A DNA stretch of 64,000 nt from Congeria kusceri (Eukaryota; Mollusca; Bivalvia; Myida; Dreissenidae), in contig CM051030.1 in assembly GCA_027627225.1 (NCBI GenBank), positions 1,794,501 through 1,858,500 of the forward strand, given 5' to 3'. The position numbers and the translations under genes were made by a program. Numbering within the stretch: the stretch's first letter is position 1; every line of letters starts with the position of its first letter. Under the pieces are notes generated by a model, which made no database searches, had not been told where the DNA came from, and was given only the letters and a program-made list of their open reading frames with translations. Shown in pieces: positions 46,438-59,073 of the stretch.

Positions 46438-46540
46438 CATATTATTATTATTATTATTATCATTATTATTATTATTATTGTTATTGTTATTATTATTATT
46501 ATTTATTAATAATAATAATAATAATTATTATTATAATAAT
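46316..46540. repeat. (CAG)n-(AAT)n-(ATT)n array
   Basis: CAG triplets 46320-46367, AAT triplets to 46392, ATT triplets to about 46504, then AAT again, giving inverted AAT/ATT arms. Confidence 0.95.
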
Positions 46541-46559
46541 GCTTATAACGCTTTTGTTG

Positions 46560-48240
46560 TAAATTGTATATCGATCATAAATGACGCTCTTTGGTCACAA
46601 ACATATTAATTTACGTTAAGATTTCGATACTGAATAAGATCAGATCGAGAGTAGGAATTGCAGACATGGAATAGTGTTTGCAAAGGCGCTAACCGTCAGT
46701 CACAAAACGCTTCCGTAGTCGAACACACGGAACACCAGCCTAGACCACTTCCTTTATTATCATGCATATTCCGTTAACTTGGGCTTGTGCCAGAGTGAAA
46801 ATTTCTGACTTCAAAGTGTCGTACATTGGATATCCCGAGCATTTTAGACATTAAATTACGAATAAAATATTCAAGCTTTGTTTATGCCAATTAATTCAGT
46901 GAATGAGGTATACATTTTGATAAAACATTTTATTTTTGATTATCACTTTTTCTTCCTTACATTGGACTTCCATGGCTGCAATCTGGATTTCCTGTGACAA
47001 AAACTGGGAGTAACTAACATCCCGGGAAAGCCATCATCCTTCGACCACTTGCAGACAATCACTGGCGCCTAGAATTCCTAAGACGGCTACTCTGACGGAA
47101 GGCATGCGAGATGAGATGGCGATGTCAAGTGGGGGATTTAGAAGCCTTTCTTTATTAAGGAATCATCATCAGGGATGATTAAGATATTTAGTATATACCG
47201 AAGTGGTTATAAATAGTAATACTCACATGGAAATATATATCGATTGCAGTAAAAATGTACGATAAAAATAAGAAATTGTAATTAAATTTAAGTTTTGTTT
47301 CTGGTTCTGGCTTATTCATTTTTTCTTCTCGAGATTTTGAAGCAATACATCTAGTAAAACAATATCATACAATACCAGTTTTAACATTGTTATGTAAACA
47401 TTTCAAGATCTTATATAAAAAAGGCAGACTTTCAATGGGGGAATAAACTTTACATTGCCTTAAGCCAACGGAGTATTCGAATAATTCTGAAATAATATTA
47501 CAATGCTTGGCGCAGAATTTAACATGCATATAGCCATATCAAGATTCTATACAATTCGTAACACTTTCCTTCATATATCAGCATTAAAAAAACTTTATAC
47601 CAAATGATAAATACAATCAAAGTTTTTCTTAAGATCTATATAAAAACATACAAGCGTGTATTATTATTTAAACTACGTTCAACAACCAACAAGAAGGAAC
47701 CTATGGTAGTGGGTGCTGCGTAACGATGCTTCGGCACAGAAGGACATCGTAAACACCGTTAGAAGACATTCTAGGAATGAGGACTCGAACACAAGACTTC
47801 TGAAATGCGAAGCCACCCAGAACAACACTAGTGGGCATTGGTTCCGCTCTGTATTAAATAGAAGGCACATGATGTCCATTGAAAGCCAGACAAGCTTATC
47901 AGCTGATGACACCTTCTGGCTTTCGAGGGACTATAATTATTCACGTTATTTAAATGACAGTAACTTAAATTGACTCCCACACATGTGCAATTTAAGTTCC
48001 TTTTTTTAATTTCTCACAATGAAGTGCTGTTATTTAAAACGATGATTATCCCCGTTTTTTCTCGCCAACACAAGCGCGAGCTATAAACACTTCCGGGTGT
48101 GTTTATAAACATTTCCGTGCACGTGTCACTCAACTGCAGTTTATTGCGAGTAAAACATTTGAGACGGAAGAGAAATTGTGATTTAGAGCGATGTACTTTA
48201 ACGGAATTTGTACTACAAACGTGCCTTGTGGTAAGCTCCT
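46560..48240. other. Intron 1 DNA of Mox B
   Basis: No gene supported. 46640-47120 is less AT-rich and non-repetitive. The 86-codon frame at 47713-47973 shows no recognisable domain or splice context. Confidence 0.4.
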
Positions 48241-48244
48241 TCAT

Positions 48245-48403
48245 TTAAGAAATAATGTTCGATTTATCGTTGTTTATCGGCCAATAAACAACGATTTGGA
48301 GTTCTGATGCGTAGGAATTAAACCACGAAGCGTTGACCCGAGTTGTTTAATAGACACGCATCAGAACGACAGAGGGTTGTTTATTGGACGATAAACAACG
48401 ATA
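48245..48403. mobile_element. Foldback element, copy 3
   Basis: TTTATCGTTGTTTATCGGCC, TTCTGATGCGTAGG, a loop, then CGCATCAGAACGAC and TTGTTTATTGGACGATAAAC. Nearly full palindrome of about 160 bp; same family as at 21.6 and 25.6 kb. Confidence 0.8.
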
Positions 48404-48419
48404 CTACAAAAACTATTTT

Positions 48420-49500
48420 GATTATAACATGATTTGACATATATTTTTGCAATTGTAACTACTTTTGACTATGCTCCGCTCAGAATCGCAACTTCTTTTT
48501 GCGTTGTTTATTGGGTAGTTTAACAACGATAATTGTGTTCCTTGTCTATGAACAATAAGCGAGTATCATGTTAGAATTTTGGTTTAAACGTGTTTTATTA
48601 ATGAACACACGCACAATATACAAACTATGTTCATTTAATACCAGTACTTGTACGTTCGCACGTTTAGAAAACGGCTGAGAACGAAAGATTCAGTCGTATA
48701 ATTAAAGTCCGTCTCCATAAGAATTTACTATAATATTTTACTTCTACAAAAAAAGTCAATGGATTTGTAACGGTTTTCATAGAAATGTTATTGAAGTAAC
48801 TCGACTGTTGTAAACTATACCATACGACTGAAGTAAAGTCAAGAAATATATATGTAAAACGATATTACGCATTTGGTGTTATTCTACATGTAAAAGAAAA
48901 CCTGAAACAGGGGCCTACTCTACGTATTAAACAAAAAACAACAACACAGATATGTGTATTTCAATGTTTTGTCGACTCTATGGACTTAACCAATCTCATT
49001 AAAATCAAATCCTAACATTGTTAGGATCTGAAGACATCGTATAACAGGTCACGTTCAAATGACCTTCCAAACAATAAAACATCAGCCCTGCTGCGTCCAA
49101 TGAAATTGCCTTTTGCACAACACTGTTTGGCCACGGTTTTTGAAAAGTGATGCATTTCCAGCTAATCTTCGGGAATAAATAATTTACAGTTAATTTTCAC
49201 TGGGATAACAATGGATATAGTGGTACCTTAGGCAAGTAAACATCCAAAGTTCACGTTAATTTCGTGCATAGTATTTGCGGTTTATTTATGAAGTTGTACC
49301 GCAAGAATTTGAAGGCAACACTTTGATTGGCTCCTAAAAGGTATCTGAACATGACCCCTAATGCGAAGTCATCAGATCCAATCAGCGGATAATATAGCAG
49401 CGTCAGACTGGAGACGATTGTAATGAGATTGTGGACTTATCCTACTCAGTATTAATCAACTTTACCATATTACGCACAATATCAGTAAAAATGCACGTCT
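48420..49500. other. Intron 1 DNA of Mox B
   Basis: No gene supported. 49060-49440 is non-repetitive and includes CACTTTGATTGGCTCC and CATCAGATCCAATCAGCGG; a possible regulatory stretch, unproven. Confidence 0.3.
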
Positions 49501-49846
49501 TATATCAGTTAGCATGAGTAAATACAACGATCAGCTGTTCCTGTATCAATTCAACTGTTCCTGTATGGGATCAAAGCAATGTGATTGGCTAAAACCAGTG
49601 CCTGTATGAGATTTAGCGCGTTTGGTTGGTCAGTTGAACTGTTCCTATATGACATTGGAAATATGAAAGTTTTTAGAAACAAAATGACGCCATCTTGAAA
49701 TAAATACAACAAAACACAAAAAAATCGGATTTGTAAAATTTTCAGCGTTATGTTTTTCAAATAATTGAAGTTCTTATTATCCTTCATAATAACCTTAAAA
49801 AGGTTAAGAATTTTAGTCAGTAATGTTATGTTGATTAATAAAATAC

Positions 49847-49983
49847 TTATTAAATAAGTGATTTCATACAGGCACTGTCATTTGTTTTCGGTCAGCTGCA
49901 TTGGCATTCGCCCTACGGGCTCATGCAAATACAGCAGACCTCGGAAAAATAACAGTGCCTGTATGAAATCACTTATTTAATAA
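49847..49983. mobile_element. 137-bp foldback element with perfect 32-bp arms
   Basis: The left arm 49847-49878 (ends ATTTCATACAGGCACTGT) is perfectly inverted at 49952-49983. The interior has weaker nested inverted words (TTTTCGGTCAGC; GCAAATACAGCAGACC). Short relatives of the arm (ACTGTTCCTGTATGGG and similar) occur four times at 49535-49655. Confidence 0.85.
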
Positions 49984-50639
49984 CATTATATTACAACATC
50001 GTATTTATTATAACATACAGCGCACGAATTCGTTAACTAGTACTTGCATTCCATATCTACTTATAATTGCAGCGTTTTGCCATTATTTTCAGTTTTGCCA
50101 CATTATTTAAGAGTAAGTTGGTACGCACTGTTTTATGAACATTTTTAGCAATTCCCGACCAATGAAATAGTTGTATGTATTCATCTGGGAATAGTTTAAC
50201 CTTGTTTAGTTCCTAACATATGATTAGTCTATTAAATAGGTCAAACGTTGGCATAGACAAATTCGCCGAAAAAATCAACGTTCTGTGTATGTACTTACTA
50301 ATTATGAGATTTGTACAGATTGCTAACGTTCAAATAGCGGGTGTATGAAATTGGTCATACAAAATATAGCTAATATAGACTTCAATTGCTCGTGATTTGT
50401 TAGTCCATACATTCTGGTAGCTTCTTTAAACGTAAGTTAAAAACACAATTGTACCATACACAATGTAGACTACATATATATATAGTTACAACGACTTTCA
50501 ACAGATGCATTTAGGTTTTGAATGCATTCCTTTCACGTATTTCAATTCTGCCACACGCTTTCAGACTATACATAAATACATAAATACACCTCCACACTGA
50601 ATAATCGTTTACTATAGCTGTGTGGTCTGTAAATGTCAT

Positions 50640-50720
50640 GGTAATACTAATAATAATAAAAATAACAATAATATAATAATAATAATAATAATAACAACAA
50701 CAATAACAATAATAATAAAT
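50640..50720. repeat. (AAT)n/(AAC)n tract
   Basis: AATAATAATAATAACAACAA-type triplets with interruptions. Confidence 0.85.
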
Positions 50721-51680
50721 CGCTTGAAAATTTTGTTATTTTTTAAAACGTTTACGTGTAATTGAAAAATTAACGTGTCAAATGCTAATGGTATTGTATA
50801 AAGAAAATCTATAGAAAATGATCAAAAAAGGAAAAAGAATTTAAAATATAAATTAACATATAAATATGTTAAATGCTTAAATTAATTATCTTTATTTTAT
50901 TCTTGATAAGGTACATCAATAGATTTCAAAAATAACAACCACACTAAATTAAGTCACAATTTGAATAACATGAATATTTGATAGCTCGACCGACTTTTTA
51001 ATAATGTATACCGAGAAATAAGTAAACTCGACTTAATTTACTTTATATTATTTAATAATAATATTCTAGTTCGTACCACACATATATTTGAATACAATCA
51101 CTGAATATGTATAGGCAAAAATCTCATCCGGTTTTCACCAAACATTTACAATTTCATGTGCTATGTTTTGTAAACAGTATTATGTAACACTTGATGAACT
51201 GCATGTGTAAATGCACGATATAATCCACATATGATAGAATGAAAAGTGTCAGAACAGTAATTTCTATTGTATACTTCTCGATATGAGAGTGGACCGACAT
51301 ATGTATTTGCAATAAATTATATAGTTTAGGTCGTGTAGCATTTAATAAATAATACCATTCATTTCGAAAAACGTCCTTACAAAAAAGTTTTACAAAAATA
51401 CAAACATTTGGTACTATAATACATTTTATATCGATATGTGTTTGTTTTTTAAACACAATATAATATTATCATATGCTATATCTTGTTTTCCATGTAATAC
51501 AACCATTACGAATATTTTTATCTTACACATGTATACGATAACATTTTGAGCGTTTTCATTGGCTACATATTTTTTGACTGACCAATCGCATGACGTTTTT
51601 TTGGCGAAATGACGTCGTCAATATGAAATGACGTCAATGCAGTAAAATTAGAAGCATTTTTTTTCGTTTCAAAGCATGTG
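50721..51680. other. AT-rich intron 1 DNA of Mox B
   Basis: No gene supported. 51595-51640 has three TGACGTC-type words. The 100-codon frame at 51154-51456 has no motif. Confidence 0.4.
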
Positions 51681-51689
51681 ATAAAAAAG

Positions 51690-51834
51690 ATCGGACACTC
51701 GTTGTCATTTCATATCATATTTTATTAAACTCGTCCAAGAAATTCGTAGGTAAGCTCGACAAAGGCTCGCATACTTACAAAGTTCCTGAACACATTTAAT
51801 AGAATATGATATGAAATGACAACTCGTGTCAGAT
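51690..51834. mobile_element. 145-bp foldback element with ~37-bp arms
   Basis: GTTGTCATTTCATATCATAT at 51701 is inverted at 51804-51823 with one mismatch across 26 bp. The outer parts GATCGGACAC / GTGTCAGATC extend the arms. The right end (ATGACAACTCGTGTCAGATC) is repeated once more at 51844. Confidence 0.85.
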
Positions 51835-51887
51835 CCTATATGTATGACAACTCGTGTCAGATCCTATATTTCTAAATTAAATAACAG

Positions 51888-52152
51888 GGTGGGTATTCAC
51901 AAAGCTCCTAAGGAAAATCTTAACTAAGGTTGTACTTAAGTGAACATTTCAGGTGAAATCTTCTATGTGAACACTACTGATTTACGTTGATAAAAGGGTA
52001 AAATATGAAATGTCGAAGCTATATTTACTAGTTTAAAACATTTAAATATATAAAGGGGTCTACATGAAGCAACCACCGACTTAAGGAATTGTATGAATTT
52101 AAGGAATATACTTAAGTTTTCCCTACGGAACTTTTTGAATACGGGCCCTGGT
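51888..52152. mobile_element. MITE with ~30-bp inverted ends (GGTATTCACAAAG family)
   Basis: The left end GGGTATTCACAAAGCTCCTA then AGGAAAATCTTAAC; the right end inverted CCGTATTCAAAAAGTTCCGT then AGGGAAAACTTAAG. AT-rich interior with no coding. A relative lies at about 23625-23890. Confidence 0.75.
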
Positions 52153-52470
52153 TAAAAAAAGTATTTTGCTATTTACTGTCATTGAAATGTTTAAGAATGT
52201 TCAACTCATAACAAAACACAACATTCATAGTTAAAATAAATCAATTCTAGAATGAAGCAAACATGAGTAATAAATATTACCAGACTTAAAATAATGATTT
52301 TGTTTGGTTTATTTAAAGACACTTTCCACAGTTTTTTTGTGATTTTCAGAATTTTCTCATTTTCAAATATTCTGTACACCATACGTTGGTTCATTTATGT
52401 TATTTATTTATAATACATAGACTTAAGCAAAAACTTTTTCATAAACAACGTACATTGATTGTGTACATGC

Positions 52471-52477
<7 letters not shown>

Positions 52478-52517
<40 letters not shown>
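52478..52517. repeat. (AT)n dinucleotide tract
   Basis: Roughly 20 TA repeats; a similar shorter one is at 16650-16673. Confidence 0.95.
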
Positions 52518-52519
<2 letters not shown>

Positions 52520-52529
52520 AATGTTCTGA

Positions 52530-53765
52530 TATGGATATAAACAGGTAACCCTTCTTTTTAAACTGTGTTTGCAGTGTTTCGTGTAAGTAACGTTCTTCTG
52601 TATATAGATATATTTAAGTTATATCTTTCTATATTATTAATAATAACAACAACAACAACTTCAACAATAATAATAATAATCTCTTCATTTTCTAAAGGTA
52701 TCTCATTAAGACAATTGTTAATATAAAGTGATAGTAACAGTGAAACAATGGTAATTTTATTTACACATGAGGCCTTAAAACAAGATATGACTTTTTAGAA
52801 ATCATACTGATTTTTGCACGATTTGTATGTTTATGTGAAAAAGAGAGAATTTCGTAATCAAGCGTTTGTCGATTTGAATGTTTACATTTAAAGGTTGTAA
52901 AACCAGTTTGTGCAGTTAAATAATGTAATTTTATCTAAAAAATGTGGTATAACAATTGTTGTATGAAAATAGTGTACAGCTATAGAACACATGAAAAATC
53001 ACGTGAAACGGGAACACAAGAAAATATATTACCGGTATATTTAAAGTAAAATGATGAGTACTTTATTATCCATTTTTGATATAGCTTTAACGATTACATA
53101 CTTGTACTTTAATTTTTAAAGGGGCATTTCCGTTTCAAACCCTAGTAAAATGACGATAGCAAAATATATTTAAATTATTACGATTACGCATATAAACCAT
53201 AAAAATACACATACACTTTAATATAACGAAAACAGCTGGTATTGACTGTAATACTATGCAAAATATCAACAAATTTAAAAAGAAACTCGAACATAAGTAA
53301 TCATTAATACCAATAGTTTTGTTCAATCGCAGATATATATTTTTTATAATTTTGACTACTTAATATTCGTGTTTTAGTACTGTATTTGCTAATTGTACAA
53401 ATAATATGTCACGATGATTTCGAAATGAAATGTTTGTTTTTGTTATCCGATTATAAATCATATTTTTAACTATATCATGGATCTATGTTTTGTTTATAAT
53501 GTTGACTTTGAATACTTCACAGTAGTATTTAAACTATCATTTCTATCTGCTATATATAAATTGTATTTTGTTGTTGTTCTTCGAAGTTTTTTTTTTACAG
53601 GTCCTTTCGCGTCGAAGCAGAATTAGGTGTAAACCTGCCTCTGTGACCTTTCAGGGGACATACTTCATCTGTTATAATAATTATATAAATTTTATTTCGT
53701 AATTATCTGATCAAATTAAAGGGAAGTGGCCCTACTAGTACACTATAAATATTTGTATTTTTCAC
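52530..53765. other. AT-rich intron 1 DNA of Mox B, 5' part
   Basis: No gene supported. AAC/AAT triplets at 52640-52680. Confidence 0.4.
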
Positions 53766-54357
53766 CTTTGTTTTTGTTATCCAATTTATCCACGGGATCC
53801 ATCGTCGTCATGCATGGCGACTCGCTTTCCGTCGAGGTCTGGCTCTGACAGTCAGGGGACGCGCACTGACCCCTATAGGAGTCCGGGGCGCACAGGGGTC
53901 CCAGACCGGACGGGGAATTCCCCTGGGACGCTCCATGACCCGTGCTGGCAAACGCCGACGACGCTGAGTTATTTCCGATACCCGAGAACGCTCCGCCGTA
54001 ATCCCGCGCGTGCACATTATTTTGCATAGAAAAACTGTTCAAATTATTAAGAAATCCTGATGAAGTGTTACTTAAGTTATTTAGGTTATTAATTCCAAGT
54101 GGTCGGTTTAAATTAAACCCGTGCGAATAATGTCCGTGCATAAGTCCCCAGTCGTTGTGGTACGACGGATAAGAATAGGGGCCGGCCCCTAATCCTCCGA
54201 CTGCCGACGCCGGGCCCTGCATGCAGTCGAACGCACTGGGTCGCTGAAAGAAGCGCCCCATCCCATAGTTGTACGAGGAGGTAGCACACGTCTGCGCCGG
54301 TCCTGTGTCCAAGTTCATGTTTGGAAGTGTGACGGCATCCGAGACCGGTTCCTCCAT
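53766..54357 (-). CDS. mox: Mox B homeobox gene, exon 1 (N-terminal region)
   Basis: Full model: exons 54357-53766, 41919-41750 and 41110-40946, 308 aa, homeodomain about residues 212-271. Exon 1 is 197 codons plus 1 nt, starts MEEPVSDAVTLPNMNLDTGP and is rich in Gly, Asn, Ser and Tyr (including GINNLNNLSNTSSGFLNNLN); donor GTGAAA after 53766, phase 1. Likely a mesodermal homeodomain transcription factor, as for the class. Intron 1 is 11.8 kb. The gene is head-to-tail with Mox A, its stop lying 11.9 kb before the Mox A ATG. Confidence 0.9.
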
Positions 54358-56340
54358 AGACGAGACCGGATAAATAACGTTTATAAATGAGAAAATCAGA
54401 TTCGCAACGACGATTTACGCATTCCCGGTTTATCTGAAGGTTCTAACATTAATCCAAACTGACTAATTACCGAAGATGAGAAAGTCAGAGCGCGTGTACA
54501 AAACGGCGCATTGCAGAATCCGCTTGCATAAATCTACCCCAGAAACCGCTCGCTGAGAAACGAAATAACGAATTTACAACCTTCTGGAAAAGAAATTTGT
54601 GAAATTTGTAGCTGAAATCACGAAAGCTGTCAAAACTCTGCAATTTCATGTATTAAGTTTCAAAATCGTGGTTCGCTGTATTCCTACGCGCATATGAGAA
54701 CCGAATCTCGCGGGCGTTGCAGCCGTTCATCCGACGAAAAAATAGGGCGTTGTGGGATCACGGTGTTGGTAAATAAATGGGCGTCTTAGATAAAAGCACA
54801 GTCGTGATACGATCTCAGGACCGTACGGTTCTTGCGTAGGAAAGGTTCACCCACGAAAAAATGAATACACGTATGTAATGACAGGGTAACCATAGAATGA
54901 TGAAGTCACATTGAAAATAAAAAATGAATTAAAAACAAAAAACAAAAAAAAACGTTGACTATTAGTGCAAAAAGGCTTCATTAATTTGTTTTCATGGTCC
55001 CGAGGGTGTCCGGTTTAGAGGGTTTCCACTGTATTTGTGCAAAGCGCGTTCAGTTCAATCCACTGTCTGTGTTTTATTTTAATCTATTTTAATAATAATA
55101 ATCGTCTTTTTGTCACACTAAAACACTATAATAACCGAGTTTTCATTGATTTTCTTACTTAGAAAATTAAAGAAAGTGAGACGTCTTCAAATTTCGAATT
55201 GGATCGTGATGATGAAAACAGGTAGAAACAAAACTATTTATTGAAAAGAAAAGTAATGACACCCTTTTCCAACTGAAATGGATCCTTCATTCGGGGTACG
55301 AAAACCTACGATTTGGCATCGAGCAAATGATACAAAAACAATATTCACCGTTTATAAATGACATTAACACAAGGGCAACGGTTGTACATGTGATACAAAA
55401 AGTATAAACACAAACAACCAACATTTTAAGAAAATAACTAATAACTCCTGGTTATTTGATATTTCAGAACCGCGGTTATGTCATTCATGTCTCAATTATT
55501 GTTTCTTTTTTTTTTACTTCACTGAACTTATGATTTCTTTTTGTTCCAGCACCTTAAGATTAACATGCAATATCGTACAATCATAGATATTTTGATCAAT
55601 AGTCTTTTTCGCAGGAAACTACGATAAAGAAATATGTTATTGTTTTTGTCCTTTTACATATTCCTCTAGACGACTGAGCAGAATTACAGGTTTCCTCATT
55701 CAAGTTGTTAAAAGGAACCGTGAGGCCAGTTGTTGTTTTGAGTTACGGGATCTCCTGGTCTAAATATGCCAAAAGGTAAATAAAAACAAAACTGGAATAC
55801 CAAATTTATTTTTATATTTGTCGACGATTGCAGCAGCATTCAGTTTATGAAAATAAATATTAGAGTAATGTAACCCTTTTCTGCTCACAATAATGAAGTG
55901 CGTGATCTAATCAATTGCAAAAAATCTCCTTAGATTTAAAAAGTGAGGAGATCTATCCAAGTCCATCAATTTGCTTCATTAAACACTATAAGAAAATAAT
56001 GAAGAAATTTTTTAATCGAAACCCGAGAATAAGTATCCGAGAATAAGTAACAAATAAACATTTATTTTTTTTAATGCCCATATTTTTCACTTTTATTTTT
56101 ATCCCCCCCCCTTCCCCCCCGGGTGGTTATCACTTCAGAAATTTTCCGTAACACAAGAAAAAACAACACTGGCCTTAAGAGAAACAATCGTGGATTACTG
56201 AAAAATCATATCTCAAAAGCATTTCCCAGTGGAACAAGGCGCGTTACGACATCGAGATAAAATATTATTCACGCCTGTCGTGTTTTAGATACCGGGATGT
56301 CAGATTGCGGACCGATAACCAGAAATGATGAGTAGCAAGT
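54358..56340. other. Mox B upstream region
   Basis: Presumed promoter and 5' flank of Mox B; 54360-54860 is less AT-rich and non-repetitive. No TATA box stands out. Farther out (55000-56340) is AT-rich, with a C-run at 56103-56121; no gene seen. Confidence 0.4.
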
Positions 56341-56354
56341 GGTAACGGGTATTA

Positions 56355-57708
56355 GCAGAACAGAACAGAACGGAAATTTTATTGGTGACTTGCACAAAAG
56401 TACATCGTCAAAGCAAATTCAGTACAAATAAACAATTATATGTCACATAATAAGTTAAAAGGCTTAGAAAGTAGATACCATACAATACAGTCTTTTGAGA
56501 AATTAAGAAAAAAAGAAAGGAAAAAGAGGGTGAACAAAATCAATGAATAGCTAATAGCGTGGAATTTCTAAGAGCCAACGCCTGCTTTAAAAATCTAGCA
56601 ACATTAAACAATAAAATTTTATTTTGCGTATTGATTAATTCAAGGAATTTAAACATTGAAGGTTTCTTAAAATAATAACGGGATAAAAATTCCTTTCTTA
56701 AATCTTCAAATAAAGGGCATATACACATAAAATGGTATTCGTCTTCAATATCATTTTTATTGCATAATAAGCAAAAACGTTGATTTCTGTCAATTCTATT
56801 CCTACTATACCGGCCTGTTTGAATTCGGAGGGGATGTTCTGACAATCTAAGCCTCGTGAAGAAGCATCTTAGATTATGTGGTAAGGTATCAAGATAAGTT
56901 TCATATTCAAATCTGTGTTTAATATGTTTATAGTTTTCGAGTGCGGCATTTCTTTCTATCCCCACTGACCATTGTTGTATAAATACTTCAATAACACGCT
57001 GTTTAAACATCGGAAGAAACGAAGTAACATCAACATTTGCACAATTGTCAAAAACATATGAAAAACCGTGATCATTTAACAATTTTTTTACATTGGAAAC
57101 CCAATTTGGTAACCCTTTCTCACAATCTAGAAGGGCTTGGTGGTATACTGTTTTCAATATAATATTATTAGTGTGTAATAATTTACACCAATATTTTATA
57201 ATTTTAACATATCTTGAAATATACAAAGGGTAACGGCCCAATTCGCCATAAACACCAACAGAAGATGTATTTGTTTTAATTTGAAGAATTTGTTTACAAA
57301 ATTTAAGATGAATTCGTTCTATCTCTTTCGACTTTGAATTCCCCCATACCTCTGAAGCATATCCTAAAATCGACCCAACAAAAGCATCAAATAATTGACA
57401 TAAAAACTTGGGTTTCAATTGATAACCTTTACAATTATTAAGTAAAACATGTAATGCCTTTATAGCTTTTCCGGCCAGGTATTCCTGGTTAAGACTGAAG
57501 TTACCCGTATAATTGAACACAGTACCTAGGTAGTTAAAATCATTTACCACTTCGATAGGTTTGTCATCATATACCCAATGTTCGTTTGGTAATAGTTTAC
57601 CTCGCTTACGAAAAACCATTATTTTTGTGTTATCAGTATTAACTTTAAGACCCCATTTATCACAGTAAGTTTTTAAACACTTCAAATTCTCTTGTAACTC
57701 AAGGTATT
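56355..57708 (-). mobile_element. Non-LTR retrotransposon (LINE), 5'-truncated, with intact 3' frame
   Basis: The minus-strand element runs from about 57708 to a tail of three GTTCT-type units (56370-56355) preceded by CCAATAAAATTT. It keeps only the RT thumb and C-terminal region. It matches the LINE at 13.6-16.8 kb through NYLGTVFNYTGNFSLNQEYL, VYGELGRYPL and NWVSNVKKL. 5' truncation is usual for target-primed reverse transcription. Confidence 0.9.
56540..57685 (-). CDS. LINE reverse-transcriptase C-terminal fragment (381 codons, uninterrupted)
   Basis: Starts just after the catalytic motif position (KTYCDKWGLKVNTDNTKIMVF is the post-catalytic part) and ends with a zinc-knuckle-like CLLCN...EDEYHFMCICP (C305, C308, H318, C323) of the type found at the end of many LINE reverse transcriptases. 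The frame is intact, so the copy is young, but it lacks the catalytic palm and the endonuclease and cannot be active alone. LINE clade not assigned. The ATG is internal to the original ORF. Confidence 0.85.
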   Translation of the reverse strand: MKCLKTYCDKWGLKVNTDNTKIMVFRKRGKLLPNEHWVYDDKPIEVVNDFNYLGTVFNYTGNFSLNQEYLAGKAIKALHVLLNNCKGYQLKPKFLCQLFDAFVGSILGYASEVWGNSKSKEIERIHLKFCKQILQIKTNTSSVGVYGELGRYPLYISRYVKIIKYWCKLLHTNNIILKTVYHQALLDCEKGLPNWVSNVKKLLNDHGFSYVFDNCANVDVTSFLPMFKQRVIEVFIQQWSVGIERNAALENYKHIKHRFEYETYLDTLPHNLRCFFTRLRLSEHPLRIQTGRYSRNRIDRNQRFCLLCNKNDIEDEYHFMCICPLFEDLRKEFLSRYYFKKPSMFKFLELINTQNKILLFNVARFLKQALALRNSTLLAIH

Positions 57709-57709
57709 A

Positions 57710-58925
57710 GCCAAGAGAGGGCCCGCAAAATACATATCCGATTTTTTTATAACATGTTTTTGCGACGGTGTGAAAATTGTCAGTATTAAAAAAAATATCT
57801 TGCCCTGCAACAAAACAATTTGCTCATGTTTTTTAACAACTTTTATATGATTTCGGTCTGGGAGACTTTATTTGTAAAACGTACCAGGTACGGTCTCTAA
57901 TAACAACGGAAACGCGTAGGTCTACATTTTAACAAATCAAATTTATAGTTATTCATTCTGATCTACATGTAAACATAGCTAACATTTTGATTGGTCCATT
58001 AAGTAGGTCAATCGTCGGCTCAGAAGTTCGACAGATAACCTCTGACGTTACGTGTATTAATCATCGAAAGTGTTTTATTTGTCTTTAAAAACATCTTACA
58101 AATATATATTTAAAAAAAACATCATTGTCAAGTTTTTAGTAAATAATATTCAAATACGAAAATCCTCTGTGTTAACTTTTTACAGCGCGGTTATTTAAGT
58201 TATATCAGCGATTACTTTAATACACAGAAATACACACTTTCGGGCGATCTGCTCAATAAACTATCTTGCAAAAACCATTAACAAAATTCGATCTATAATT
58301 AACGAGATAATTAGTTCGACACTCGTTGGTAAAATAAACAAATTACGGCGCAATAACGGACTCTCCTGGGTCGGAAAACTGTCCCGGGAGGGTCGGGAAC
58401 GCGTTAATTACAGCTAATTAATCTGTAACATGAAATAACGGAATCGCACACATATTTAAGCACTCGCAATCCGCCTCATCACGATTTGAAACTGTTCATG
58501 GCAGTCTGTTAAAGGGGAATATCGACGGTATTTTACAGAAATACTGGCCACAATTAAAACAAGAAACTCACTATGTAGGCGTAAAAATATTTATTTCCTG
58601 TTACACGCCCCCCCCCCCCCCCCCAAATAGGGTAGGTAGGTAGGGATGTATTTTTTATATTTGGTAAAGATTCAACTTTAAGATTTTAAAACTACATGAA
58701 TATATATCATTAAACATCGTTTTGAAGTGGATACTATCAAAACAAAAACACTCATTTATTAAAAAAAATACACATTTAATTATTGGAAAAAGGTAAATAA
58801 AACAAAACAATATCTGACAAACTCAATAAAATGTTCTCGGGTCGTCGCATTTTTTTAGGGTAGGTCGGGTAACCTGAAACAAACATTTTTTACGCCTTAT
58901 ATCAACTATATTGTTCACATAGCGA
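57710..58925. other. Intergenic DNA between the LINE and the sulfotransferase gene
   Basis: No gene. 58310-58510 is GC-richer and non-repetitive, with GCGTTAATTACAGCTAATTA (homeodomain-type sites) and GTCCCGGGAGGGTCGGGAAC; a candidate upstream element. A C18 run is at 58606-58624. Confidence 0.4.
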
Positions 58926-59073
58926 AATGAATTTAAATTATATTTCTAAAACTACTTCTACACTTGTTAATCAATTAATTGTTTATAGTGAATATAAGTT
59001 TGTTGTTTATCAAATGTTTAATCAAAACGCTGTTAGTATATAAATGTTGCTTAAATGGTAAATAAATGCGTAT

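Noticed and set aside
47713..47973. 86-codon frame, possible small gene
   Set aside because: No recognisable motif. A short word is shared with 38400, which suggests an old dispersed repeat rather than a gene.
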